Assembly: GCA_964577955.1 (NCBI GenBank)
Contig: CAZOAZ010000005.1
Span: forward strand, 62,001 to 126,000
Reading direction: 5' to 3'
Length of the DNA: 64,000 bases
Source: CADEEX01 sp964577955
GTDB lineage: Bacteria; Acidobacteriota; Vicinamibacteria; Vicinamibacterales; CAVVIG01
In this document: positions 45,891-55,972 of the stretch, piece after piece
Numbering within the stretch: position 1 is the stretch's first letter
How the letters are laid out: each line of letters opens with the position of its first letter
Notes under the pieces: model-generated
Database searches by the model: none
Told to the model about the DNA's origin: nothing
What the model saw: only the letters and a program-made list of their open reading frames with translations
Position numbers and translations under genes: made by a program

Positions 45891-45945
45891 TTTCCCGCCC
45901 TTCCTGCCCTTCCTGCCTTTCCTGCCCCGCCTGCCCCGCCAGCCC
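45891..45945. repeat. CCTGCCCTT/CCTGCCCCG tandem repeat
   Basis: Six to seven copies of a 9-10 base unit (TTCCTGCCC, CTTCCTGCC, GCCTGCCCC) between the VOC gene and the end of glmM. Confidence 0.75.
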
Positions 45946-45949
45946 TATC

Positions 45950-47296
45950 TCACCCCAGCTCCCGCTTGACGATGTCGATGATCTCCTGCGCCCAGGCGCG
46001 GATTTCCGACTGGTCGCGCCCTTCGAGCATCACGCGCAGCAGCGGCTCGGTGCCGGAGTAGCGCACGAGCAGCCGCCCCTGCCCCGCGACGCGCGCCTCG
46101 ACCCGTTCAATGGCAGCGGCAACGGCCGGCACGGTCTTGAGATCGACCTTCTCGCGAACCCGCACGTTGAGGAGGATTTGTGGATAGGTGACGAGATCGT
46201 CGGCGAGATCGGCCAACGTCCGCCCGGTCAACGCCACGGTGCGGAGGACGTTCAGCGCCGTGCACAGGCCGTCGCCGGTGAAAAGATAGTCCGCGAAGAT
46301 GATGTGGCCGGACTGTTCGCCGCCGAGCGAAATCCCCCGCGCCTGCATCTCCTCCATCACGTACTTGTCACCGACGGCACAGCGCACCATGCCGATTCCC
46401 AGATCGCGCAGCGCGATCTCGAGCCCGATGTTGCTCATCACGGTGGCGACGATCGCGTCGCCCTTGAGCCGCCCTTCCGATCGCAGCTGACGCGCGCACA
46501 TCAGCAGCACCGCATCACCGTCGACGACCCGGCCGTGATGGTCGACGAAGATCGCCCGATCGCCGTCGCCGTCGAACGCCACACCGAGCGCCGCGCCCTG
46601 CTGGCGCACCGCGTCCTGCAGTCCTTCCGGATGCGTCGAGCCGCAGTGGAGATTGATGTTCCGGCCGTCGGGATGGTTGCCGATGACGCGCGTGTCGAGA
46701 CCAAGGCCGTGAAACAGCGCCGCCGCCACCGGCGTTGTCGCCCCGTTCGCACAGTCGATCACGATGGCGATCCCGGCCGGCATCATCGTCGCGGCCATCA
46801 CGGCTCGCAAATGATCCAGATACGGCGTGACGAGATTGGCTGCGACCAGCGCCTTCGCTTCGCCCGCCTGCGGCTGCCATGATCTGTCGGCGATCGCCAC
46901 CTCGACCCGGCGCTCGCTGCGCTCGGTGAATTTCTCGCCGCTGCCGGCAAACACCTTGATGCCGTTGTCGCCGAACGGGTTGTGTGACGCGGAGATCACG
47001 ACTCCGGCTGAAAAATCGGACGTCCGGGTCAGATACGCGACGGCCGGCGTCGGGACGACGCCGGCACTCGTCACCTCGGCCCCTTCGCCGGCGGCACCGT
47101 GCGCGAGTTCGGCTTCGATCCAGTCTCCCGACTCGCGCGTGTCGCGGCCGATCAGCAGCTTCGGCGCAACGCCTTCGTGCGCCAGCGTGCGGACCAGCGC
47201 GGCGCCGAGACGGCGAACGGTCGGTCGATCGAGTGGATACTTGCCGGCCTCGCCGCGGATGCCGTCGGTGCCAAAAAGACGCGTTGGGTCGCTCAG
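45950..47296 (-). CDS. glmM: Phosphoglucosamine mutase GlmM
   Basis: 448 residues. LFGTDGIRG near the start, active-site serine in SASHNPFGDNGIK, metal loop DGDGDRAIFVD, and C-terminal RYSGTEPLLRVM. It interconverts glucosamine-6-P and glucosamine-1-P for UDP-GlcNAc synthesis. The frame starts after an in-frame TAG and has no ATG, GTG or TTG before the first motif. The only sensible start is a CTG (47,294-47,296), giving MSDPTRLFGTDG, with GAGG 6 bases upstream. Last gene of the c-di-AMP cluster. Confidence 0.94.
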   Translation of the reverse strand: MSDPTRLFGTDGIRGEAGKYPLDRPTVRRLGAALVRTLAHEGVAPKLLIGRDTRESGDWIEAELAHGAAGEGAEVTSAGVVPTPAVAYLTRTSDFSAGVVISASHNPFGDNGIKVFAGSGEKFTERSERRVEVAIADRSWQPQAGEAKALVAANLVTPYLDHLRAVMAATMMPAGIAIVIDCANGATTPVAAALFHGLGLDTRVIGNHPDGRNINLHCGSTHPEGLQDAVRQQGAALGVAFDGDGDRAIFVDHHGRVVDGDAVLLMCARQLRSEGRLKGDAIVATVMSNIGLEIALRDLGIGMVRCAVGDKYVMEEMQARGISLGGEQSGHIIFADYLFTGDGLCTALNVLRTVALTGRTLADLADDLVTYPQILLNVRVREKVDLKTVPAVAAAIERVEARVAGQGRLLVRYSGTEPLLRVMLEGRDQSEIRAWAQEIIDIVKRELG

Positions 47297-47313
47297 AGGG
47301 TGCCTCGTTATAC

Positions 47314-47340
47314 GGTGCTAGGTGCTAGCTGCAAGGTGCT
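47314..47340. repeat. GGTGCTA phrase repeat
   Basis: GGTGCTA, GGTGCTA, GCTGCAA, GGTGCTA between cdaR and glmM, filling most of the 42-base gap. Confidence 0.6.
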
Positions 47341-48262
47341 ATTTCGCGTTACCGATTTTGACCTGAACGCTGGCCGGCATGATACGGGCGACGCCGGCGT
47401 CCTGCGCCGCGTCGACCTGCACACCGAGCGTGTACTCGCCGGCGGTCAGACCGCTCAAGTCGACGAACGCCGTCACGCTCGAAGCGTTCACCAGGCTGAC
47501 GCCCTGCGCGGTGCCGCGCAGTACGACATCGACCGCGTTCGGCATCACCTGGGCACGCAGGCCGGGTTCGATGTTGCGCAACCGCACCGGCAGATCGCTC
47601 ACGACACGCTCGACCGGCGCCGGCACGACATGCACGGTTACGTTCACCGGCTTCGGCGTCCGGATCCGCAGGCTCTGGTCGACGAGGCCCACGGTGACCG
47701 TTTCCGACACGTCGCGCTGCGCCCCAGCCACCGAGACCGCTTCGGTCAGCGCCTCGGTGGTCCGTTCGACCGCGCTCGACGGTCCGACCACTTCGATGGT
47801 CGGCGGATCGGTCGTGACTTTGCCCACCACGAACCCTGGCGCCGGGCTGCCTTCGATTGACGGCACGATCGGCACGCTCTTCATGGCGCTGGTCTCGAAC
47901 ATCAGCGTGATGTTCGGCGGCAGCACCTGCACGACTTGAATGCCGAACGGCGCACGGACCTGCTCGGGCGTCAGCTGAAACAGCCGCCGTCCCGGCCGCG
48001 CCGATCGCAAATCGAGCAGCGCGACGACGTCGCCGGGACCGAGCCGGCTGAGCGCGCTCGACGCGCCGCGAATCCGCACGTCGACGAGCGACGGCGCATC
48101 GTCCTGGAGTTCGAGATCGGTGGGAAACTGCTGGAGTTCGAGCGGCACGCGCAAGCCGCGCTCGACGGTTTCCTGTCCGGCGACCACGAACCAGAGCATG
48201 GCGGCCAGGATGACCGACCACACTTTCAGGCCGACGTGGCGGAACGGCCAGATCGATTTCAT
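47339..48262 (-). CDS. cdaR: YbbR-domain protein CdaR
   Basis: 307 residues. One N-terminal membrane helix (LKVWSVILAAMLWFVVAG), then three YbbR-like extracytoplasmic repeats (for example PIVPSIEGSPAPGFVVGKVTTDPPTIEVVGPSS). In other phyla CdaR regulates the adjacent diadenylate cyclase CdaA. Its start overlaps the cdaA end by 4 bases. Confidence 0.9.
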   Translation of the reverse strand: MKSIWPFRHVGLKVWSVILAAMLWFVVAGQETVERGLRVPLELQQFPTDLELQDDAPSLVDVRIRGASSALSRLGPGDVVALLDLRSARPGRRLFQLTPEQVRAPFGIQVVQVLPPNITLMFETSAMKSVPIVPSIEGSPAPGFVVGKVTTDPPTIEVVGPSSAVERTTEALTEAVSVAGAQRDVSETVTVGLVDQSLRIRTPKPVNVTVHVVPAPVERVVSDLPVRLRNIEPGLRAQVMPNAVDVVLRGTAQGVSLVNASSVTAFVDLSGLTAGEYTLGVQVDAAQDAGVARIMPASVQVKIGNAK

Positions 48263-49065
48263 ACCGTGCGAACCTGCGCCGGCACGCGCGTCCGCTTCTG
48301 CAGCAGTAGCGCCCGCAGCCTCGCGCCCAACGCCTCGGTCGTCAAGCCGCGTTCAATCGTGCCTTCCGAGACGATCGAGATGCTGCCGGTCTCCTCGGAA
48401 ATGACGACGGCGACCGAATCGTTCTCCTCGGTCAGGCCGATGGCGGCGCGGTGACGCGATCCAAGTTCCTTGCTCAACTTCGGGTTCACGGTCAGCGGGA
48501 GAAAGCACGCTGCCGCCGCGATGCGGTCTTCCTGGATGATCACCGCGCCATCATGAAGGGGCGAGCTGGGCTGGAAAATACTGACCAGCAGGTCGTAGGT
48601 GACGACGGCATCGAGCGGGATGCCGCCTTCGGCGTAACTCCTGAGACCAATCTGCCGTTCGATGGCAATGATGCCGCCGGTCCGCTTTGCGGCCAGCATC
48701 CCGGCCGCGACGATCAGCTCTTCGATCGATTCGTCCTTCGACTCCGGGCTGGCGATGTACCTGAAGAACGGCGCACGGCCAAGGTGCGCGAGCGCGCGGC
48801 GGATGTCGGCCTGAAAAAGGACGATCACCGCGAACGCGATATACCCGGCCATGTTGCGAATCAGCCAGTTGACGGTCTCGAGGTGCGACCAGCGGGACGT
48901 GTAGAAGAGCACGCCGAAGACGCCGCCGCCGATCGCCATCTGCACCGCGCGGGTGCCGCGAATCAGCTTGAGGACTTCGTAAATGATCAGCGACACCACG
49001 AGGATGTCGAGGACGTCCCACCAGCTGACCGGGGGGCGACGCAGGATGTCACTGAGCCAGGTCAT
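48259..49065 (-). CDS. cdaA: Diadenylate cyclase CdaA
   Basis: 268 residues. Three N-terminal membrane helices (about 18-95), then the DAC domain with the active-site motifs DGA (172-174 in LHDGAVII) and RHR (204-206 in GSRHRAAIGLTE). It joins two ATP to make c-di-AMP at the inner membrane. Gene order folP-cdaA-cdaR-glmM is the conserved arrangement; GlmM is known in Firmicutes to bind and inhibit CdaA, and the same linkage is preserved here. Confidence 0.95.
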   Translation of the reverse strand: MTWLSDILRRPPVSWWDVLDILVVSLIIYEVLKLIRGTRAVQMAIGGGVFGVLFYTSRWSHLETVNWLIRNMAGYIAFAVIVLFQADIRRALAHLGRAPFFRYIASPESKDESIEELIVAAGMLAAKRTGGIIAIERQIGLRSYAEGGIPLDAVVTYDLLVSIFQPSSPLHDGAVIIQEDRIAAAACFLPLTVNPKLSKELGSRHRAAIGLTEENDSVAVVISEETGSISIVSEGTIERGLTTEALGARLRALLLQKRTRVPAQVRTV

Positions 49066-49068
49066 CTC

Positions 49069-49947
49069 TCAGGCCTCTCCGCCGCGCCGGATGGCGTCAG
49101 CGACGCGCACTACCTGGATCATCTCGGGCACCGCGTGGACGCGCACGATATGCGCGCCGGCGAGCACCGACGCCGTCACGGCCGCCGCCGTGCCCCAGTC
49201 GCGTTCGGCCGCCGGCCGATCGCCGAGCGCATCGCGCATGAACGACTTGCGCGACGGACCAACCAGTGTCGGCCGGCCAAGCCCTGCCGCCAGCTCGGCC
49301 AGCCGGGCCAGCACACCATAGCTGTGCTCCGCGCGTTTGGCAAACCCCACTCCGGGATCGACGATCACCTGCCCGGCGTCGACGCCGGCTGCCGCTGCTC
49401 GTTCGACGGTCTGGGCGAGTTCCGCCGTCACGTCGGCGATCGGATCGCCATATCGAGCCTCCGCGTACATCGCCTTGGAGCGACCGCGGTTGTGCATGAG
49501 GACGCAAGCCGCGCCCGATTCGGCGATGACGCCGGCCAGCTCGGGATCGTACTGGAGACCGCTGACATCGTTGACCATCACGGCGCCGGCTTCGAGCGCC
49601 CGCCTGGCGACGACCGCCTTGTAGGTATCAATCGAGATCGGAACGGCGACACGCGCCGCCAGTGCCGCGATGGCCGGCAGGGCACGGCGCATCTCCTCGT
49701 CGGCCGGCACCGGCTCGGCACCCGGCCGCGTCGATTCGCCGCCCACGTCGATCAGGTCGACGCCGGCATCCACCATGCGCAGCGCGGCCTCGAGGGCCGT
49801 CGCCGCTGTCAGCGGCGCTCGCTCGGCGAACGAGTCGGGAGTCAGATTGAGGATCCCCATCACGAGCGTGCGCGGACCGAGCGTCAGCGTCCCGCCGCGA
49901 GGCAGCGAAAGGTTGAAATGTGGACGAGGAGGAAACGGCGAATTCAC
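49069..49947 (-). CDS. folP: Dihydropteroate synthase FolP
   Basis: 292 residues. MGILNLTPDSFAE, DVGGESTRPGAEPV, NDVSG, VLMHNRG and GPSRKSFM are the pterin-, pABA- and phosphate-binding loops. The usual start of the first loop (NxTPDSF) is intact. It forms dihydropteroate in folate synthesis. Three bases upstream of cdaA; separated from ftsH by an AT-rich inverted repeat. Confidence 0.95.
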   Translation of the reverse strand: MNSPFPPRPHFNLSLPRGGTLTLGPRTLVMGILNLTPDSFAERAPLTAATALEAALRMVDAGVDLIDVGGESTRPGAEPVPADEEMRRALPAIAALAARVAVPISIDTYKAVVARRALEAGAVMVNDVSGLQYDPELAGVIAESGAACVLMHNRGRSKAMYAEARYGDPIADVTAELAQTVERAAAAGVDAGQVIVDPGVGFAKRAEHSYGVLARLAELAAGLGRPTLVGPSRKSFMRDALGDRPAAERDWGTAAAVTASVLAGAHIVRVHAVPEMIQVVRVADAIRRGGEA

Positions 49948-49951
49948 AATC

Positions 49952-50037
49952 GGGAATTATCAATTGTCAATTCGTGCCAAGGTCCGGAACACTCCGAGCG
50001 TTCGAGGCATTGTACGAATTGATAATTGACCATTCCC
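49952..50037. repeat. AT-rich inverted repeat between ftsH and folP
   Basis: Arms GGGAATTATCAATTGTCAATTCGT (49,952-49,975) and, inverted, 50,014-50,037, matching at 21 of 24 positions around a 38-base G+C-rich centre. The right arm matches the left side of the 28,024 element at 22 of 23 positions in inverted orientation. Confidence 0.85.
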
Positions 50038-50050
50038 AATTGAGAATTTC

Positions 50051-51985
<1,935 letters not shown>

Positions 51986-52110
51986 TCATACCGGCGCCAA
52001 AACACCTGCCAGCATTCTAGCCCACCTGATTTCGATGCGCAATAATTGCGTGCGCGTACGCCGCCGCCGCAATTGACAATGGCTCGGAAGTTGGGTTAGT
52101 GTGGAGACCC

Positions 52111-52887
52111 GTGAAAGGGAAGGTAGTTGCGATTATCCCTGCGCGGTTCGCCTCGACAAGATTGCCGGGCAAACCTCTCCTCCCCTTACAGCAAATTCCT
52201 CTCATCGTTCATGTCGTCGAACGCGCTGGCAAAGCCAGTTTGGTGTCACGTGTCATCGTCGCTACAGACGACACACGCATCGTTGACGCTGTGCAGACCT
52301 ACGGCGGAGAGGTTTGGCTTACCTCGCCGGATGCTGCATCGGGAACTGACCGCATCGCCGAAGTGGCCGCCAGGCTCGACGCCGAAATCATCGTCAATGT
52401 ACAAGGCGACGAGCCGCTTATTGAACCGGCGACCATTGATTCGGCCATTGCGCCGCTCCTTGCCGACCCGCACCTGTTGATGAGCACAACCTCTGAACCG
52501 ATCACCGCGATGGCCGACATCTTTAACCCCAATGTCGTCAAAGTAGTCACCGATGCACAGGGCTTTGCCCTCTATTTTTCTCGCGCGCCGATTCCCTTTC
52601 TCCGCCCCGCCCCCGCAGAGACGATGGAAGAGGCGCTGCAACGGCAGCCCGAGTTGTTCACCCGATTTCGCAAGCATTCCGGACTGTATGTCTATCGCAA
52701 CCTCTTTTTGCAAACCTTCGCGCGCTGGCAGCCCTCAACGCTCGAACGGTTGGAAGCGCTTGAGCAGCTTCGCGCTTTGGAAAATGGCTGTCGCATCAAA
52801 GTCGTCCCGGTCGAGCATCGCTCGATTGGCGTAGACACGGAGCAGGATTATGAAACCGTAAAACGATTGCTTGAGGAGAATTTATGA
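52111..52887 (+). CDS. kdsB: 3-deoxy-manno-octulosonate cytidylyltransferase KdsB
   Basis: 258 residues. Nucleotide-binding IPARFASTRLPGKPL, SGTDRIAEVA, NVQGDEPLIEP and SIGVDTEQDYE are KdsB motifs. It activates KDO as CMP-KDO for lipopolysaccharide core synthesis, so this organism makes LPS. I chose the GTG at 52,111 because GGAG lies 5 bases upstream; an in-frame GTG at 52,099 is possible. Overlaps pyrG by 4 bases. Divergent from ftsH. Confidence 0.93.
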   Translation: MKGKVVAIIPARFASTRLPGKPLLPLQQIPLIVHVVERAGKASLVSRVIVATDDTRIVDAVQTYGGEVWLTSPDAASGTDRIAEVAARLDAEIIVNVQGDEPLIEPATIDSAIAPLLADPHLLMSTTSEPITAMADIFNPNVVKVVTDAQGFALYFSRAPIPFLRPAPAETMEEALQRQPELFTRFRKHSGLYVYRNLFLQTFARWQPSTLERLEALEQLRALENGCRIKVVPVEHRSIGVDTEQDYETVKRLLEENL

Positions 52888-54578
52888 CCAAGTACATTTT
52901 CGTCACCGGCGGTGTGGTTTCCAGTTTAGGCAAAGGCTTGGCCTCAGCCTCTATCGGTTGTTTGCTCGAAGCGCGCGGCTTGAAAGTCACGATTCAGAAG
53001 CTCGACCCCTACATCAATGTTGATCCGGGCACGATGTCGCCTTTTCAACACGGCGAAGTCTTCGTCACAGACGATGGCGCAGAGACCGATCTCGACTTGG
53101 GACATTATGAACGCTTTACGCACGCCACGCTCACGCAAGCCAATAACTGGACGACTGGCCGTATCTATCTTTCCGTTATTAACAAAGAGCGGCGCGGCGA
53201 TTATCTGGGCAAGACCATTCAGGTCATCCCCCACATTACCAACGAAATCAAAGATGCCATTCGCGCCATCACGGACGACAACGATGTGGTAATCGTCGAA
53301 GTCGGCGGCACGGTTGGCGACATCGAATCGCTGCCCTTTTTGGAAGCCATTCGTCAACTAGGCAATGAAGTCGGACGCGAAAACGCACTCTTCATTCACC
53401 TGACGTTGGTTCCCTACATCGCGGCTTCGGGCGAACTCAAGAGCAAACCGACGCAGCACTCGGTTAAAGAGTTGCGCGAAATCGGTATTCAGCCTGACAT
53501 CCTGATGTGCCGATGCGACCGCCCCGTGCCGCACGAGATGAAGGCCAAAATCGCCCTCTTTTGCAACGTGCGCGAAGAGGAGGTCATCACCGCGCAAGAC
53601 GTGGAGACGATCTATGAAGTCCCCTTGATGCTTGCTCATCAAGGGCTGGACGATATGATCGTTCGCAAACTCAAGCTCGAAGCCGGACAGCGCGACCTGC
53701 GCGCTTGGACGGAACTGGTGGATACCATCAAAAACCCCGACGCCACCGTCACCATCGGCATCGTCGGCAAGTATGTCGAGTTAGAAGACTCTTATAAGAG
53801 CCTCAACGAAGCGCTCATTCATGGCGGCGTCGCCAACCGGTTGCGCGTGCAGTTCAAGTGGGTCGAATCCGAAGACTTGATGGACGATCCTCAGTGGGAA
53901 GAACGCTTGCGCGACTTCGATGCCATACTCGTACCCGGCGGGTTTGGCAAACGCGGCATTTCGGGCATGATTCGCGCCATCGGTTATGCGCGCCGCGAAG
54001 GCACGCCATTTTTCGGCATCTGCTTAGGGATGCAATGCGCCTCGATTGAATTCGCGCGGCAGGTCTGCCAACTGGAAGGCGCCGATTCGACCGAGTTTGA
54101 TGACGATGCGCAGCACAAGATCATCTTCAAACTGCGCGACTTGATTGGCGTCGAAGAGTTGGGGGGCACGATGCGACTCGGAGCCTATGCCTGTCAGTTG
54201 CAAGAAGGATCGCTTGCCGAAGGCATCTATAAAACTCGCGCCATCAGCGAGCGCCATCGCCATCGCTTCGAGTTCAACCCGAAATACGAAGAGATTTTGA
54301 GCCAACACGGGTTGGTCTTTTCCGGCAAATCGCCGGATGGCAAATTCATCGAGATTGTCGAATTGCCGACCCATCCTTGGTTTTTAGGCTGTCAGTTCCA
54401 CCCGGAATTTCAGTCCAAACCGCTCGCCCCGCACCCGCTGTTCGTCTCCTTCATTCGCGCCGCTTATGAGCATCGTCTGCGCGATGAAGCGGTGGACGAT
54501 ACGGAAGAAAGCGAGGCCGTTTCGTCCGCCACCATCGAGAACGCCAACCGCACGCGCGGCGCTTCCGGTAGCGATTAA
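52884..54578 (+). CDS. pyrG: CTP synthase
   Basis: 564 residues. N-terminal synthase domain opens KYIFVTGGVVSSLGKGLASAS; C-terminal glutamine amidotransferase has the nucleophile motif GICLGMQC and a late CQFHPEFQSKP His-Pro-Glu. It makes CTP from UTP, ATP and glutamine; CTP is also the KdsB substrate, matching the gene pair. It extends about 20 residues beyond the usual end (TEESEAVSSATIENANRTR). A strong terminator follows. Confidence 0.96.
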   Translation: MTKYIFVTGGVVSSLGKGLASASIGCLLEARGLKVTIQKLDPYINVDPGTMSPFQHGEVFVTDDGAETDLDLGHYERFTHATLTQANNWTTGRIYLSVINKERRGDYLGKTIQVIPHITNEIKDAIRAITDDNDVVIVEVGGTVGDIESLPFLEAIRQLGNEVGRENALFIHLTLVPYIAASGELKSKPTQHSVKELREIGIQPDILMCRCDRPVPHEMKAKIALFCNVREEEVITAQDVETIYEVPLMLAHQGLDDMIVRKLKLEAGQRDLRAWTELVDTIKNPDATVTIGIVGKYVELEDSYKSLNEALIHGGVANRLRVQFKWVESEDLMDDPQWEERLRDFDAILVPGGFGKRGISGMIRAIGYARREGTPFFGICLGMQCASIEFARQVCQLEGADSTEFDDDAQHKIIFKLRDLIGVEELGGTMRLGAYACQLQEGSLAEGIYKTRAISERHRHRFEFNPKYEEILSQHGLVFSGKSPDGKFIEIVELPTHPWFLGCQFHPEFQSKPLAPHPLFVSFIRAAYEHRLRDEAVDDTEESEAVSSATIENANRTRGASGSD

Positions 54579-54610
54579 CGCGACGGCTCGTTGCCGGTAC
54601 AAAGAGCAAC

Positions 54611-54653
54611 GCATCGGCACAAAGGTTCAGCGCCTTTGTGCCGATGCGGTTTT
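54611..54653 (+). terminator. Rho-independent terminator after pyrG
   Basis: A 15-bp perfect stem (GCATCGGCACAAAGG, 54,611-54,625, with its complement at 54,633-54,647), 7-base loop, then GGTTTTAG. Confidence 0.88.
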
Positions 54654-54748
54654 AGGGAGGGTTCGCTGGGCTTCCCTGCCGATTCATTTGAGAGTCAGGC
54701 ACCGACAACCTCTGGCCGGTTGCCCGAGCGGCGGCTAGGCTGCGCGGC

Positions 54749-55819
54749 TCACTGCTTCGATGGCGCATCCGCAGGCCTGAGTTTCTCTGCCTGCACAGGC
54801 CACTTGCCGTTGAAGAACTCGGCTATTGAAGACAAGACTTGGGGCGCGTCTGCCCACACCTGATGGGCTGCGCCGCGCACCGTCAGCAGGCGCGCATTGG
54901 GTAATCGGGACGCCCACTCTCTGCCGCTGCCATAGGGAGCATTGCGATCTTTTGTGCCGTGAATGGTGAGGACAGGAATTTTGACCTGTTTGACTCGGTC
55001 TTGCGGGATGTCGAGCCTCTGCACCGATACAAACGAATGTTCGAAATGTTTGAAGAGATTGACCGGCCATTCGTTCGACGTTTCACAGTGATTCGTCCGC
55101 ACGCGCACGACATTGGCGGGGTTACCGACCAATTGGAAGCGCACGACCTGCCAGTATTTTTCGCAAAACTCTTTGGGGTGACTCTTGTCATAGCCATCGC
55201 GCAATAACTGCTCGACTTCGGCCACCGCTGCCGGGGTTGCCCCAATGTCAGCCAATTTATCCGTATTGGTAAACTCCTCCGGGTATTTCGTGCTGAATTT
55301 GAGCGGCACGGGGCCGATTTGAACGAGGCGTTCGACGCGCGACGGATGTTCCATCGCATACATCACCACCATCAAGCCGAGATAGGAATAACCGATCAAG
55401 CTGAATTTTTCGACCTTGAAGTGTTTGCGAATGGTTTCCACATCGCGCACATCATGATGGATGCTGAGCAGGTTGGGACGCTGTTCATCCGGGATAGCCG
55501 CCGAGCGCCCACGCCCACGCATGTCATAGAAGATCAGCGTGCGCCCTGCGGCCAGCGACTTGAAATCATCGGCCATAAAGAGTCTGCCGGGGATGATGAC
55601 CGTCTGCTTGCCGTTGCCGATCTTCTGGTAAAACAACTGCGTGCCATCTTCCGTTTGCACATATCCTTCCGCTTGCTGATCGCCCGTAGAGGCCGCTGGC
55701 TGACGCGCGGCGGAGGGTAGAGGTGGCGTCGTTGCTCCTCCGCACATCGCAAGCGCGCAGAGGGTCATGATCGCGCCGAATGGTTGCCCGACCCTGCGCC
55801 AGTTCCCAATCGTTTCCAT
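54749..55819 (-). CDS. Alpha/beta hydrolase, lipoprotein
   Basis: 356 residues from the ATG at 55,819 with AAGGAG upstream. A signal peptide ends in ALAMCGG, a lipobox. The hydrolase domain has TVIIPGRLFMADDF, FYDMRGRGRSA and a nucleophile elbow FSLIGYSYLGLM, where the fifth position is Leu instead of the usual Gly of GxSxG. The acid is in IHGTKDRNAP and the His in RGAAHQVW. Related to proline iminopeptidase-like hydrolases; substrate unknown. Confidence 0.82.
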   Translation of the reverse strand: METIGNWRRVGQPFGAIMTLCALAMCGGATTPPLPSAARQPAASTGDQQAEGYVQTEDGTQLFYQKIGNGKQTVIIPGRLFMADDFKSLAAGRTLIFYDMRGRGRSAAIPDEQRPNLLSIHHDVRDVETIRKHFKVEKFSLIGYSYLGLMVVMYAMEHPSRVERLVQIGPVPLKFSTKYPEEFTNTDKLADIGATPAAVAEVEQLLRDGYDKSHPKEFCEKYWQVVRFQLVGNPANVVRVRTNHCETSNEWPVNLFKHFEHSFVSVQRLDIPQDRVKQVKIPVLTIHGTKDRNAPYGSGREWASRLPNARLLTVRGAAHQVWADAPQVLSSIAEFFNGKWPVQAEKLRPADAPSKQ

Positions 55820-55972
55820 GAAGGCTCCTTGAGAAAGAATTACAGGCCGCATCAACGCAGCCCTCACCGACCCTACTCAGCAGCGCGAGAAAAGTCTTGA
55901 GCGACATCTGAGGATTGTTTGAGGAAATTCTCAGGGAATAGCCGAGGCCGGGTTTTCTTGCTGATCTACGGG

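Noticed and set aside
48451..50022. A 523-codon plus-strand frame opposite cdaA and folP.
   Set aside because: Shadow of two conserved genes in canonical order; no recognisable motif.
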